This document shows positions 25,270 through 33,760 of a stretch of DNA of 64,000 bases, piece after piece (positions within the stretch are counted from its first letter, which is position 1; each line of letters begins with the position of its first letter). Position numbers and translations under genes: made by a program. The stretch is from Thauera sp. JM12B12 (lineage in GTDB: Bacteria; Pseudomonadota; Gammaproteobacteria; Burkholderiales; Rhodocyclaceae): NCBI RefSeq assembly GCF_039614725.1, contig NZ_CP154859.1, positions 3,968,001 to 4,032,000 of the forward strand. The letters run 5' to 3'. The notes beneath the pieces were generated by a model that had not been told where the DNA came from, searched no databases, and worked only from the letters and a program-made list of their open reading frames with translations.

Positions 25270-28026
25270 CTACAGCGACACCGTCGCCCGGCTGCGGGCG
25301 TCGAGGTGGGTGAAGTAGCGCTGCGCGAGCGCATCGGCGAGCTGGTTGCCGCTCGCCCAGATGTCCGCCAGTACCTGGCGCAAGGGCTCGCAGGCCGTGG
25401 CGTGGCTGGCGCCGGCGGCGGAGCGTCCGTGCGCGAGTTCGCGCACGAAGCAGTCGCACAGCGACAGCGCATCGAGGGCCGCCAGCCGCGCGCGCAAGGG
25501 CTCGGCCAGCGCCGCGCCGTCTGGCAGCAGGGCGACGTGCTCGGCGAGCGAGTCGAGCTGGTAGCGCAGCGCGCGCGGGTTGTCGCCGTCGAGCATCACC
25601 AGCTCCGCCACCGGCTGCGGCGCCAGCCCGCGCGCGTGGCGGCTGCGATAGCGCAGCTCGGCATCGGCGACCCCGAGCAGGGCCTTGAGCCCGCCCGCGC
25701 AGGGTGCGAGCAGCAGCGCCGACAGCGCGGCGGCGAGGAACTGAAGGCGCTCGATGCGCCGCCCGATCGACAGGAAGCGCCAGCCGGCGTCGCGCGGCAT
25801 GCTCTCGATGACGAAGCCCGACAGCGTGACCAGGGACAGCAGCGACTCGTCCAGGCGCTGCAGCGCGTCGCCCGGCCCGGGCGCTGCCGCGGGCGCGGCG
25901 GCGAACTCCGACAGCCGGTTGTAGATCCGCCAGCTGTCCGGCGACAGGCGGTCGCGCAGCAGCGCCGCCAGGCGCAGCACCTGGCGCAGGTTGGCGACCA
26001 CGCTGCCCGCGAGCGCGGGGTCGAACAGCGCCTGCGCGAGCACCGCGGTCGGCGTCGCCCGCTGCGCGGAGGCGGGGACGCGCTCGACGTTCGCCGCCGG
26101 CCGCGCACGCGCTCCCTCGTGCCCGGCAGCAACTGAGGCGGCGGCCTCCTGCCGGGGCTCCGCGGTCGTCGCGGCAGCCTCGCCGGGCGCAGCGGGAATC
26201 ATGCCGCGTTGCCGGCACAGTGCGATCAGCACGGTGGCGAGCTCGTCGTCTCCGCCGTCCTCGGCGGAACCCTCGCGCGCCCCGCCCCCCGCGCGCACGC
26301 CCGCGTCGACCGGCGCGCTCAGGCGGATCAGCGTCTCACGGCCGAGGCGCGCGGCGGCGTCGGCGCGCTCGCTGTAGCGGCCGAGCCAGAAGAAGTTCTC
26401 CGCCACCCGGCTCGACAGGCTGAGGTCGCGCGCGCCGTGCGCGGGCGGGGCGATCTGTCCGGGGACGATGCGCGGCGCCGGGCGCGGGCGCGCGGGCGAG
26501 GCGAGCACCCAGGCGTCCTTGCTGGCGCCGCCGTGCTGCATCGACACGATGCGCATGTCGGACTCGGACGCCACCCGGGTGAGCCCGCCGCGCAGCACGC
26601 GAAAGCCCTCGGGGCTGGCCGCGGCGAACACGCGCAGGCCGATGTTGCGCGCCACCAGCGCGCGCGCGCGACGGTCGTCCGCCACGCGTTCGCCGGGGGC
26701 CTCGCCGTCCATCGCCAGCACCGGCGCCTGCGAGATGTTCACCATCTCCTGCGCGACGAAGTCGAAGGGACGCGCCGCGATCCGCGCCGCCAGCGCCTCG
26801 AGCTCGGCCGCCGGCAGGTCGCGGCAGAACACCGGCCCGGCATTGAGGGTCGGGTAGGCGGGCTTCACCACCAGCTCGCGCAGGTGCTTGAGCGCGTAGG
26901 CGCAGGCTGCGGGCTCGCCACACCACCAGGTCGCCACCGAGGGCATGCGCAGCTTGCTGCCGAGCAGCTGCTCGCACAGCCGGGGCAGGTAGCCGAGCAG
27001 CGCGCCGGTCTCGAGGATGCCGCTGCCGAGCGCATTGGCCACCGTCACCGTGCCGGCGCGCACCGCCGCCACCAGGCCGGCGACACCGAGCGCCGAGTCG
27101 TCGCGCAGCTCGAGCGGGTCGCACCAGAGGTCGTCCACCCGACGCAGGATCACATGCACCCGGCGCAGACCGTCGAGGGTGCGCAGCCAGACCTTGTCGT
27201 CGCGCACGGTGAGGTCCTGGCCCTCGACGAGCGGGAAGCCCAGCTCGCGGGCGAGGAAGGCGTGCTCGAAGTAGGTCTCGTTGTAGGGGCCGGGCGTCAT
27301 CACCACGATCAGCGGGTCCTCGCCGGCGGCTGCAGCGTCGGCGGGGGCGAGCTCGGCGAGACTGTCGCGGAAGCCCTCGAAGAAGGGCACCAGCGGCTCG
27401 ACGCCGGCGGCACGGTAGAGCTCGGGCAGCACGCGCGCGACCACGCTGCGGTTCTCCAGCGCGTAGCCGGCGCCCGAGGGCGCCTGGGTACGGTCGGCCA
27501 CCACCCACCAGCGCCCGTCGGGCGAACGCGCGAGGTCCACGGCGTAAAGGTGCAGGAAGCGCCCGCCGGCCGGCTTCGTCCCCACCAGCGGACGCAGGAA
27601 GCCGCTGTGGCCGTAGATCAGCGCGGGCGGGATCAGGCCCTGGTCGAGCAGGGTCTGCTCACCGTAGAGGTCGGCGAGGATGCGGTCGAAGAGCGTGGCG
27701 CGCTGGATCACCGCCGCCTCGATCTGCGCCCACTCCGCGGCGGGCAGGATGTAGGGCAGCAGGTCGAGCTCCCACGGCCGCTCGAAGCCGCGCGGGTCGG
27801 CATAGACGTTGTAGGTGATGCCGTTCTCGTGCACCTGGCGGCGCAGCGCGGCGCGGCGCGCCGCCAGCTCGGCGCGCGGCATGGCCTCGAGGGCGCGGTG
27901 GAACTCGCGCCAGTGCGGCCGCACCACCACCACGCTGCCGATGCGCTGGCACAGCTCGTCGTAGCGGTCGGGCCGCGCGGCGTAGCCGGCGAGCAGTTCG
28001 GGCGGGCTGTGCGGCTGGACCTGCAT
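25270..28026 (-). CDS. Fusion of circularly permuted ATP-grasp and alpha-E domains
   Basis: In this 918-residue protein, residues about 1-500 repeat the ATP-grasp family landmarks (GITYNVYADPRGFERPWELDLLP, VMTPGPYNETYFEHAFLAREL, ARNIGLRVF). About 520-910 is an alpha-E region beginning LSSRVAENFFWLGRYSERADAA. A low-complexity Ala/Glu-rich insert (about 580-660) splits the alpha-E part. Paralogues of both halves exist as separate genes downstream (22743-24191 and 21758-22705). It starts 6 bases after the stop of the DUF2126 gene, so the two are coupled. Confidence 0.9.
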   Translation of the reverse strand: MQVQPHSPPELLAGYAARPDRYDELCQRIGSVVVVRPHWREFHRALEAMPRAELAARRAALRRQVHENGITYNVYADPRGFERPWELDLLPYILPAAEWAQIEAAVIQRATLFDRILADLYGEQTLLDQGLIPPALIYGHSGFLRPLVGTKPAGGRFLHLYAVDLARSPDGRWWVVADRTQAPSGAGYALENRSVVARVLPELYRAAGVEPLVPFFEGFRDSLAELAPADAAAAGEDPLIVVMTPGPYNETYFEHAFLARELGFPLVEGQDLTVRDDKVWLRTLDGLRRVHVILRRVDDLWCDPLELRDDSALGVAGLVAAVRAGTVTVANALGSGILETGALLGYLPRLCEQLLGSKLRMPSVATWWCGEPAACAYALKHLRELVVKPAYPTLNAGPVFCRDLPAAELEALAARIAARPFDFVAQEMVNISQAPVLAMDGEAPGERVADDRRARALVARNIGLRVFAAASPEGFRVLRGGLTRVASESDMRIVSMQHGGASKDAWVLASPARPRPAPRIVPGQIAPPAHGARDLSLSSRVAENFFWLGRYSERADAAARLGRETLIRLSAPVDAGVRAGGGAREGSAEDGGDDELATVLIALCRQRGMIPAAPGEAAATTAEPRQEAAASVAAGHEGARARPAANVERVPASAQRATPTAVLAQALFDPALAGSVVANLRQVLRLAALLRDRLSPDSWRIYNRLSEFAAAPAAAPGPGDALQRLDESLLSLVTLSGFVIESMPRDAGWRFLSIGRRIERLQFLAAALSALLLAPCAGGLKALLGVADAELRYRSRHARGLAPQPVAELVMLDGDNPRALRYQLDSLAEHVALLPDGAALAEPLRARLAALDALSLCDCFVRELAHGRSAAGASHATACEPLRQVLADIWASGNQLADALAQRYFTHLDARSRATVSL

Positions 28027-28032
28027 GGCGTG

Positions 28033-31000
28033 TCAGCCCTGGCGGCGCAGATCGAGGGTGAAGGGGAAGTCGGCGTTGCGCGCAGCCGGTGGCGGGGCGA
28101 TCGGGCCGGGCGTGTGGCCGGTGGTGGTGAAGCGCGCCAGGCGGCGGCCTTCGGCCTCGTAGGGATTCACCGGATAGGTCTCGTAGTTGCGCCCGCCCGG
28201 ATGCGCCACGTGATACACGCAGCCGCCCATCGAGCGCTGCATCCAGCCATCGACGAGGTCGAACACCAGCGGCGCATGCACGCCGATGGTCGGATGCAGG
28301 CAGGACGGCGGCTGCCAGGCGCGGTAGCGCACGCCGGCGACGAACTCGCCGACCGTGCCGGTGGGCTGCAGCGGCACGGCGCGGCCGTTGCAGGCGAGCA
28401 CATGGCGGTCGTCGTTGAGACCGGAAACCTTCACCTGCAGGCGCTCCACCGAGGAATCGACATAGCGCACGGTACCACCGGGCGCGCCCTCCTCGCCCAT
28501 CACGTGCCAGGGCTCGAGCGCCATGCGCAGCTCGACCTCGACGCCACGCGCGGCGAACGCGCCGTACTTCGGGAAGCGGAACTCGAAGTGCGGTGCGAAC
28601 CAGTCGAACTCGATCGGGTAGCCGAACGCACGCAGCTCGGTGACGACGTCGCGGAAATCTTCCGCCACCCAGTGCGGCAGCAGGAAGCGGTCGTGCAGCT
28701 CGGTGCCCCAGCGCCGCAGGCGGCCGGGGGCGTAGGGCTGCTGCCAGAAGCGCGCGATCAGCGCGCGCAGCAGCAGCTGCTGGGCGAGGCTCATGCGCGC
28801 GTGCGGCGGCATCTCGAAGGCGCGCAGCTCGAGCAGGCCGAGCCGGCCCGTGGCGGTGTCGGGGCTGTAGAGCTTGTCGATGCAGAACTCGGCGCGGTGG
28901 GTGTTACCGGTGGCGTCGATCAGCAGGTTGCGCAGCAGGCGGTCGATGAGCCAGGGCGGAACCTGGGCACCGGGCGCCGGCATCTGCTGGAAGGCGACCT
29001 CCAGCTCGTGCACCGAGTCGTGGCGCGCCTCGTCCACCCGCGGCGCCTGCGAGGTGGGGCCGATGAAGAGCCCCGAGAACAGGTAGGACAGGCTGGGGTG
29101 GTTGTGCCAGTAGCTCACCAGGCTGCGCAGCAGGTCGGGCCGGCGCAGGAAGGGCGAATCGGCCGGCGTGGCGCCGCCGAGCACGAAATGGTTGCCACCG
29201 CCGGTGCCGGTGTGGCGGCCGTCGAGCATGAACTTCTCGGTCGACAGGCGCGACTGGTGCGCTTCCTCGTAGAGCGTGCTGGTGCGCTCGACGAGCTCGT
29301 CCCAGCTCGCCGCGGGGTGGACGTTGACCTCGATCACGCCCGGGTCGGGGGTGATGCGGAAGCTCGCCAGGCGCGGATCGGACGGCGGCTCGTAGCCCTC
29401 GAGCACCACCGGCAGATCGAACTCGGAAGCGGTGTCCTCGATCGCGGTGACGATCTCGAGGTAGTCCTCCAGCGCCACCGTCGGCGGCATGAAGAGGTAG
29501 AGCAGGCCGCCGCGCGGCTCGGCGCACATCGCGCTGCGGGTGATCCAGGCGGCGGACTCGTGCCGCCGCGGCGCGCGCGCGGGGTCGATGCGCTCGTCAC
29601 GCGTCGCCAGCGCCGCCTCGGCGGCACCGGGCAGCGGCACCGCGGCCTCGCCCTGCGCGCCATGGAAGCCGGCATGCTCGGCGCGGCCGGGGGTCCAGCC
29701 GCCGCCATGGGCGGTGAAGCCCAGCCCGCTGTCGGCGCCGATGGTGGCACTGCCGGCGGCACCCGCGGGGCGCAGCTGCTGACGCAGCTCGGCGTGTGCA
29801 GGCAGCACCGGGAAGGCCTGGTTGGGGTCGGCGGCGTGGATCCACGGATAGTCGCCCTTGGCCGCCCAGGGCTGGGAGTCGAGCGGCAGGCGATAGCCCA
29901 CCGGCGAGTCGCCGGGAATCAGGTAGAGGCGTTCTGCGCGCAGGAACCACGGCCCGCTCTGCCAGCGCGAGCCATTGCCGGCGCCGCCGACATGCTGGCG
30001 CACGATCGGCAGCACATGGCCGATGACCTGCTTGAGGCCCTGATCGAAGATCTTGGCCAGGCGCGCGCGCTCGAGCGGATCGTCGACGCGCGAATCGTGC
30101 GGATCGACGTTGGTCGGCAGCCGGCGCTCGCGCCACAGGTAATACCAGGCGTCCTCGAAGGCGGGCATCATCCACTGCGTATCCACGCCCAGGCGCTCGC
30201 CGACGCGGGCGAGGAAGCGCGCCGCCATCGCCTCGTCCACCGCCGTGGCGGACAGTTCGCGCGCGAACAGGTCCGGATTGCGCCAGATCGGTTCGCCGTC
30301 GCGCCGCCAGTAGCAGTTCAGCGACCAGCGCGGCAGCTGCTCGCCGGGGTACCACTTGCCCTGGCCGAAGTGCAGCAGGCCTTGCGGCGCATAGTGGTCC
30401 TTGAGGCGGAACATCAGGTTCTCGGCCAGCGTGCGCTTGCTCGGCTTGCTCGTGTCGCGATCCTGGGGGTCGAGCGCATCGCTGTTCCAGGCCGCCCCGT
30501 CGCGGTCGTCGAGCGACACGAAGGTCGGCTCGCCCCCCTGGGTGAGGCGGACGTCGTGCGCCGTCAGGTCGCCGTCGATGCGGTGGCCCAGGGCCTCGAT
30601 CGCCGCCCATTGCTCGTCGCTGTAGGGCTTGGTGACGCGCGGCGCCTCCCATACCCGCTCGACCTTCATGTGGTGCTCGAATTCGCACTCGCACTCGTCG
30701 GAAAAACCGGTGATCGGCGCCGCCGACGAGGGCTCGGGCGTGCACGCCACCGGGATGTGGCCCTCGCCGGCGAACAGGCCCGAGGTCGGGTCGAGGCCGA
30801 CCCAGCCCGCGCCGGGCAGATAGACCTCGCACCAGGCGTGCAGGTCGGTGAAGTCCACCTCGGTGCCGGACGGCCCGTCGAGCGACTTCACGTCAGGGGT
30901 GAGCTGGATCAGGTAGCCCGACACGAAGCGCGCCGCCAGCCCGAGGTGGCGCAGCAGCTGCACCAGCAGCCAGGCCGAGTCGCGGCACGAGCCGCTCGCC

Positions 31001-31533
31001 AGCGTCAGCGTCTCCTCCGGGGTCTGCACGCCCGGTTCCAGGCGGACCAGGTAGCGGATGTCCTGCTGCAGGCGCTGGTTGAGTCCGACCAGGAAATCGA
31101 CGCTGGCCTTGGGTTCGCGCGGGATGGACTCGAGGTAGTCGAGGAACCTGGCCCCCAGCGCCGGAGCGGGCGCCTTCACCAGATAGGGCGCGAGCTCGAC
31201 GCGCAGCCCGTCCTCGTAGGCGAAGGGGATCTTCTCCGCCTCCGGCTCGAGGAAGAAGTCGAAGGGGTTGATGACCGACATCTCGGCCACCAGGTCGACC
31301 TCGATGCGCAGCTCGGTCGTCTTGTCCGGAAACACCAGCCGCGCCAGGTAATTGGACTGCGGGTCCTGCTGCCAGTTGATGAAGTGGCCGGCAGGCTCGA
31401 CCTTGAGCGAATAGGCGAGGATCGGCGTACGGCAGTGCGGTGCCGGGCGCAGGCGCACGACCTGCGGCGACAGGTTCACCGGGCGGTCATAGCGGTAGTG
31501 GGTGACGTGGTTCAGCTTGACGTGGATGGACAC
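28033..31533 (-). CDS. Large transglutaminase/DUF2126 protein
   Basis: In this 1166-residue protein, the N-terminal 300 residues form a transglutaminase with triad motifs [23 protein letters not shown] and GLDPTSG. The rest is DUF2126, with [22 protein letters not shown] and [24 protein letters not shown]. The GTG at 31533 ([21 protein letters not shown]) has a GAGG ribosome site and fits the family start; an ATG at 31578 lacks one. It heads the minus-strand operon and follows sigma-54-like and NtrC-like sites. Substrate unknown. Confidence 0.92.
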   Translation of the reverse strand: MSIHVKLNHVTHYRYDRPVNLSPQVVRLRPAPHCRTPILAYSLKVEPAGHFINWQQDPQSNYLARLVFPDKTTELRIEVDLVAEMSVINPFDFFLEPEAEKIPFAYEDGLRVELAPYLVKAPAPALGARFLDYLESIPREPKASVDFLVGLNQRLQQDIRYLVRLEPGVQTPEETLTLASGSCRDSAWLLVQLLRHLGLAARFVSGYLIQLTPDVKSLDGPSGTEVDFTDLHAWCEVYLPGAGWVGLDPTSGLFAGEGHIPVACTPEPSSAAPITGFSDECECEFEHHMKVERVWEAPRVTKPYSDEQWAAIEALGHRIDGDLTAHDVRLTQGGEPTFVSLDDRDGAAWNSDALDPQDRDTSKPSKRTLAENLMFRLKDHYAPQGLLHFGQGKWYPGEQLPRWSLNCYWRRDGEPIWRNPDLFARELSATAVDEAMAARFLARVGERLGVDTQWMMPAFEDAWYYLWRERRLPTNVDPHDSRVDDPLERARLAKIFDQGLKQVIGHVLPIVRQHVGGAGNGSRWQSGPWFLRAERLYLIPGDSPVGYRLPLDSQPWAAKGDYPWIHAADPNQAFPVLPAHAELRQQLRPAGAAGSATIGADSGLGFTAHGGGWTPGRAEHAGFHGAQGEAAVPLPGAAEAALATRDERIDPARAPRRHESAAWITRSAMCAEPRGGLLYLFMPPTVALEDYLEIVTAIEDTASEFDLPVVLEGYEPPSDPRLASFRITPDPGVIEVNVHPAASWDELVERTSTLYEEAHQSRLSTEKFMLDGRHTGTGGGNHFVLGGATPADSPFLRRPDLLRSLVSYWHNHPSLSYLFSGLFIGPTSQAPRVDEARHDSVHELEVAFQQMPAPGAQVPPWLIDRLLRNLLIDATGNTHRAEFCIDKLYSPDTATGRLGLLELRAFEMPPHARMSLAQQLLLRALIARFWQQPYAPGRLRRWGTELHDRFLLPHWVAEDFRDVVTELRAFGYPIEFDWFAPHFEFRFPKYGAFAARGVEVELRMALEPWHVMGEEGAPGGTVRYVDSSVERLQVKVSGLNDDRHVLACNGRAVPLQPTGTVGEFVAGVRYRAWQPPSCLHPTIGVHAPLVFDLVDGWMQRSMGGCVYHVAHPGGRNYETYPVNPYEAEGRRLARFTTTGHTPGPIAPPPAARNADFPFTLDLRRQG

Positions 31534-31573
31534 GAGGGCCTCGCAAGGAGCAGAAATGGCAGCGCAAGCTCCC

Positions 31574-31590
31574 AGCAAGAATCATGCAAC
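31574..31590 (-). promoter_or_regulatory. Sigma-54-like promoter for the DUF2126/ATP-grasp operon
   Basis: On the minus strand, GTTGCATG-ATTC-TTGCT matches the sigma-54 consensus with a perfect -12 half (TTGCT) but TG in place of the -24 GG. Predicted start near 31563, 30 bases before the GTG. The NtrC-like dyad at 31675-31689 would be at about -112 to -126, the usual enhancer distance. Confidence 0.45.
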
Positions 31591-31674
31591 ACACGTCAGG
31601 GGCGTCATCGCAGTGCATTCGCCGCGATTTTGCCACCTCCGCGCGAGGCGGGCGCACCAAGGCTGCCCATGCGC

Positions 31675-31689
31675 GCACCAGCCTGGTGC
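31675..31689. promoter_or_regulatory. NtrC-like enhancer dyad, exact GCACCA-N3-TGGTGC
   Basis: GCACCA (31675-31680), GCC, TGGTGC (31684-31689) is an exact match to the core of the NtrC consensus. A second partial site, GCACCA-N3-CTGCCC, lies 16 bases to the left. It could act on the minus-strand transglutaminase operon, the plus-strand eCIS operon, or both. Confidence 0.6.
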
Positions 31690-31907
31690 CTCATGCGCAC
31701 GACGACCGCCCCGGGTCGAGACCGACCCACCGTGAAGTTGCCCGCCGATCGGCCCGATGCCCCCTTCGGCCGGGCGGATGACCGTATCGAGGCCACGGCC
31801 GGATGGGTCGTGCGCGACCCACCTCAATCCCGGCACAGATCCCACGGGACACAGAAGAAAACAAACAAACCATTGTTTTACTTGCATTTTATTTGCTCAC
31901 CTGCCTC

Positions 31908-31940
31908 TTGGCACGCATTTCGCGTGGCAACCCGCGAAAT
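31908..31940 (+). promoter_or_regulatory. Sigma-54-like promoter and inverted repeat upstream of eCIS operon
   Basis: TTGGCACG-CATT-TCGCG (31908-31924) has an exact -24 half and a GC at the right spacing in the -12 half, but TCGC instead of TTGC. An 8-bp perfect inverted repeat ATTTCGCG-N8-CGCGAAAT (31917-31940) overlaps the -12 box and predicted start (about 31935), 21 bases before the first eCIS gene. It may be an operator or a leader hairpin. Confidence 0.4.
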
Positions 31941-31961
31941 CCGGATCGGGAGACTGCCACC

Positions 31962-32216
31962 ATGCAGGATCGACAGCTCGGGGAGCTAATGGAGGCCATT
32001 GAGGCCTACCTCGCGTGTCACCCCGAGGCAGTCGACAGCGAGGAAGGCATCGCGCGCTGGTGGTTGCGCAGTCGGGGGCTGGAAGCGACGGCGGAGGACG
32101 TCCGGACGGCGCTGCAGCGCCTGATCGCATTCCGGACCGTGCGCGTCACCCACACCCCCGACGGGCGCAGCGTGTATGGCGCCGCACCGCGACCGCCCCC
32201 GGACCGGGCGCACTGA
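31962..32216 (+). CDS. Small hypothetical protein at the head of the eCIS operon
   Basis: I do not recognise this 84-residue protein. It is predicted mostly helical with a short beta end (EEGIARWWLRSRGL, AEDVRTALQRLIAFRTVRVT, DGRSVYGA), which is the shape of a small winged helix. It could be a regulator or an adaptor; nothing in the sequence decides. It lies 78 bases before the DUF4255 gene on the same strand and is probably in the same transcript. Confidence 0.6.
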   Translation: MQDRQLGELMEAIEAYLACHPEAVDSEEGIARWWLRSRGLEATAEDVRTALQRLIAFRTVRVTHTPDGRSVYGAAPRPPPDRAH

Positions 32217-32294
32217 GTGAGGACGCAACAGACGCACTGATCGACGGACGCAGCAGGCACACCCCGGTTGGCACAGACAGGCGCAAGGCGAACG

Positions 32295-32882
32295 ATGGCA
32301 AACGTTTTCGGCGTGCATTCGGTAGGAAGCTCGATCGTGACCTTCCTGCGCAACACCTACCCCGGCCCCGGGGCGGAGCGCGCGCTGCCGGCCTGCGATT
32401 TCGAGCTGGTGAGCGCCGGACAGCTCGCCGGCGACATCGAGGAAGGCAACCGCATCACGCTGTTCCTGTACCGCATCGCGGTCAATGAGCACCGCCGCCA
32501 GAGCCCGCGCATGCGCGAGGGCGACTCGGGCGCCGGCCCGCTCGCCCTCGACCTGCACTACCTGATGAGCGCCTGGGGCATGAGCGCCGAGGAGGAGCAG
32601 GTGTCGATGACCTGGGCGCTGCGCCAGCTGCACCAGTACCCGGTGCTCGATGCCTCCTCGCTGACCCCGGACGCCGGCTGGGACGGCGAGGAAGTCATCC
32701 AGATCGTGCCCTCCGAGCTGCCCACCGAAGACCTGATGCGCATCTGGGACGCCCTCGCCCCGGCCTACCGCCTGTCGGTGTCCTGGGTGGCGCGCCTGGT
32801 GCGGATCGACCCCGACACCGACGATGCCAGCTACCGCCGCGTGGTTGCCGCGCGCTTTGCCTATGGCAGGGAGGCCTCGTGA
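32295..32882 (+). CDS. eCIS tail terminator (DUF4255, Afp16/Pvc16-like)
   Basis: The 195-residue protein begins MANVFGVHSVGSSIVTFLRNT and contains ITLFLYRIAVNEHRRQSP and LALDLHYLMSAWG, the DUF4255 signature. This domain caps the tube and sheath end in Afp/PVC particles and sets particle termination. It is one of the most reliable markers of an eCIS locus. Its stop overlaps the GTG of the next gene (GTGA). Confidence 0.9.
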   Translation: MANVFGVHSVGSSIVTFLRNTYPGPGAERALPACDFELVSAGQLAGDIEEGNRITLFLYRIAVNEHRRQSPRMREGDSGAGPLALDLHYLMSAWGMSAEEEQVSMTWALRQLHQYPVLDASSLTPDAGWDGEEVIQIVPSELPTEDLMRIWDALAPAYRLSVSWVARLVRIDPDTDDASYRRVVAARFAYGREAS

Positions 32883-33697
32883 GCAGGCCGGCCCCCCACG
32901 CCCCCGAACTGTTTGAACTCGAACGCTTCGAGTGGCGGGTGCTGGCCGCGCTGCGCCCGATCGACGCCACCACCGGCGCCACCATCGAGGCCCCGCTGCG
33001 CATCACCGGCGAGGGCGCGCGCATCGTGCGCAACCGCAGCGGCTTCCATGTGGTGCACGAATGGACGCGGCTCGCCGCCCACGCCACCGAATTCCTGCAG
33101 CCGCCGGCCACCCCGGCACTCGGCAGCGAAACCCTGCAGGTCCGCATCGACGACCCGAGCGGGCGCTACCTGCCACGGCTGGCCGCGCTGGGCCTGCCGC
33201 GCAACCCCGACGGCGACGCGCCCGATTCGCTGTTCGACGCGATCGACATCCCGCTCTACCCGGCGCCGAGCGCGGCGCTGGGCACCAACTGGTGCGCGCT
33301 GCGCGTCAGCGTCGGCGCCCAGCCCAGTGGCGACGCGCTCGGTGGGGCGCTGCTGCGCGTCGTCGCCGGCGGCCGGGTGCTGGCGCGCGGCCTCAGCGAC
33401 TGGCGCGGCGAAGCCCTGGTGGCAGTGGCCGGCGTACCGGTAACCACCTGGTCGGCGGATGCCGACGCGGTGGTCGCCACCCATGTCGATGCCGTGCTCG
33501 AGGTCTGCCACGACCCCGATCTCGGCAGCCGCACCCCGATCGCCGTCGTGCGCGACGGCCGCCCGCCTGCGCAGCGGCCCTGCGTGGACCCGGCCGATCT
33601 CGAAACCCGCCGCGCGACCCTGCCCTCGGCGCAGGCCGCCGTGCAACTGCGCGCGCGCGCCACCCTCAAGCTCACCCTGGGCCTCGACCTGCCATGA
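32879..33697 (+). CDS. Hypothetical eCIS protein with a carboxypeptidase-regulatory-like beta domain
   Basis: The 272-residue protein is not recognised as a whole. Residues about 150-190 (GGALLRVVAGGRVLARGLSD followed by WRGEALV) resemble carboxypeptidase-regulatory or transthyretin-like beta sandwiches; the N-terminal half is also beta-rich. GTG start overlaps the preceding stop, so the genes are coupled. Position beside DUF4255 suggests a terminator-associated or surface role. No signal peptide is seen. Confidence 0.6.
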   Translation: MSRPAPHAPELFELERFEWRVLAALRPIDATTGATIEAPLRITGEGARIVRNRSGFHVVHEWTRLAAHATEFLQPPATPALGSETLQVRIDDPSGRYLPRLAALGLPRNPDGDAPDSLFDAIDIPLYPAPSAALGTNWCALRVSVGAQPSGDALGGALLRVVAGGRVLARGLSDWRGEALVAVAGVPVTTWSADADAVVATHVDAVLEVCHDPDLGSRTPIAVVRDGRPPAQRPCVDPADLETRRATLPSAQAAVQLRARATLKLTLGLDLP

Positions 33698-33760
33698 GAT
33701 CGGAGTCCGCTTATCTGGGCGTGAATACCGCCCGGCACGCTCGATAAAAGGAGACCAGCC

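Larger units (their letters stand above)
31534..31961. other. 428-base divergent control region between DUF2126 and eCIS operons
   Basis: No credible gene was seen. From left to right it holds a sigma-54-like element for the minus strand (31574-31590), a perfect NtrC-like dyad (31675-31689) with a nearby extra GCACCA (31653-31658), a 7-bp hairpin TGGGTCG/CGACCCA (31804-31821), an A+T-rich stretch (31855-31900), a sigma-54-like element for the plus strand (31908-31924) and an 8-bp inverted repeat (31917-31940). Confidence 0.6.

Noticed and set aside
31804..31821. TGGGTCG/CGACCCA hairpin as a terminator for an upstream gene
   Set aside because: No gene on the plus strand ends before it and no T-run follows; kept only as a note in the control region.
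26209..31989. A 1926-codon plus-strand open frame across the ATP-grasp and DUF2126 genes
   Set aside because: Antisense to genes with clear catalytic motifs; its composition (His, Arg, Gln, Gly) is typical of a GC-rich shadow frame.
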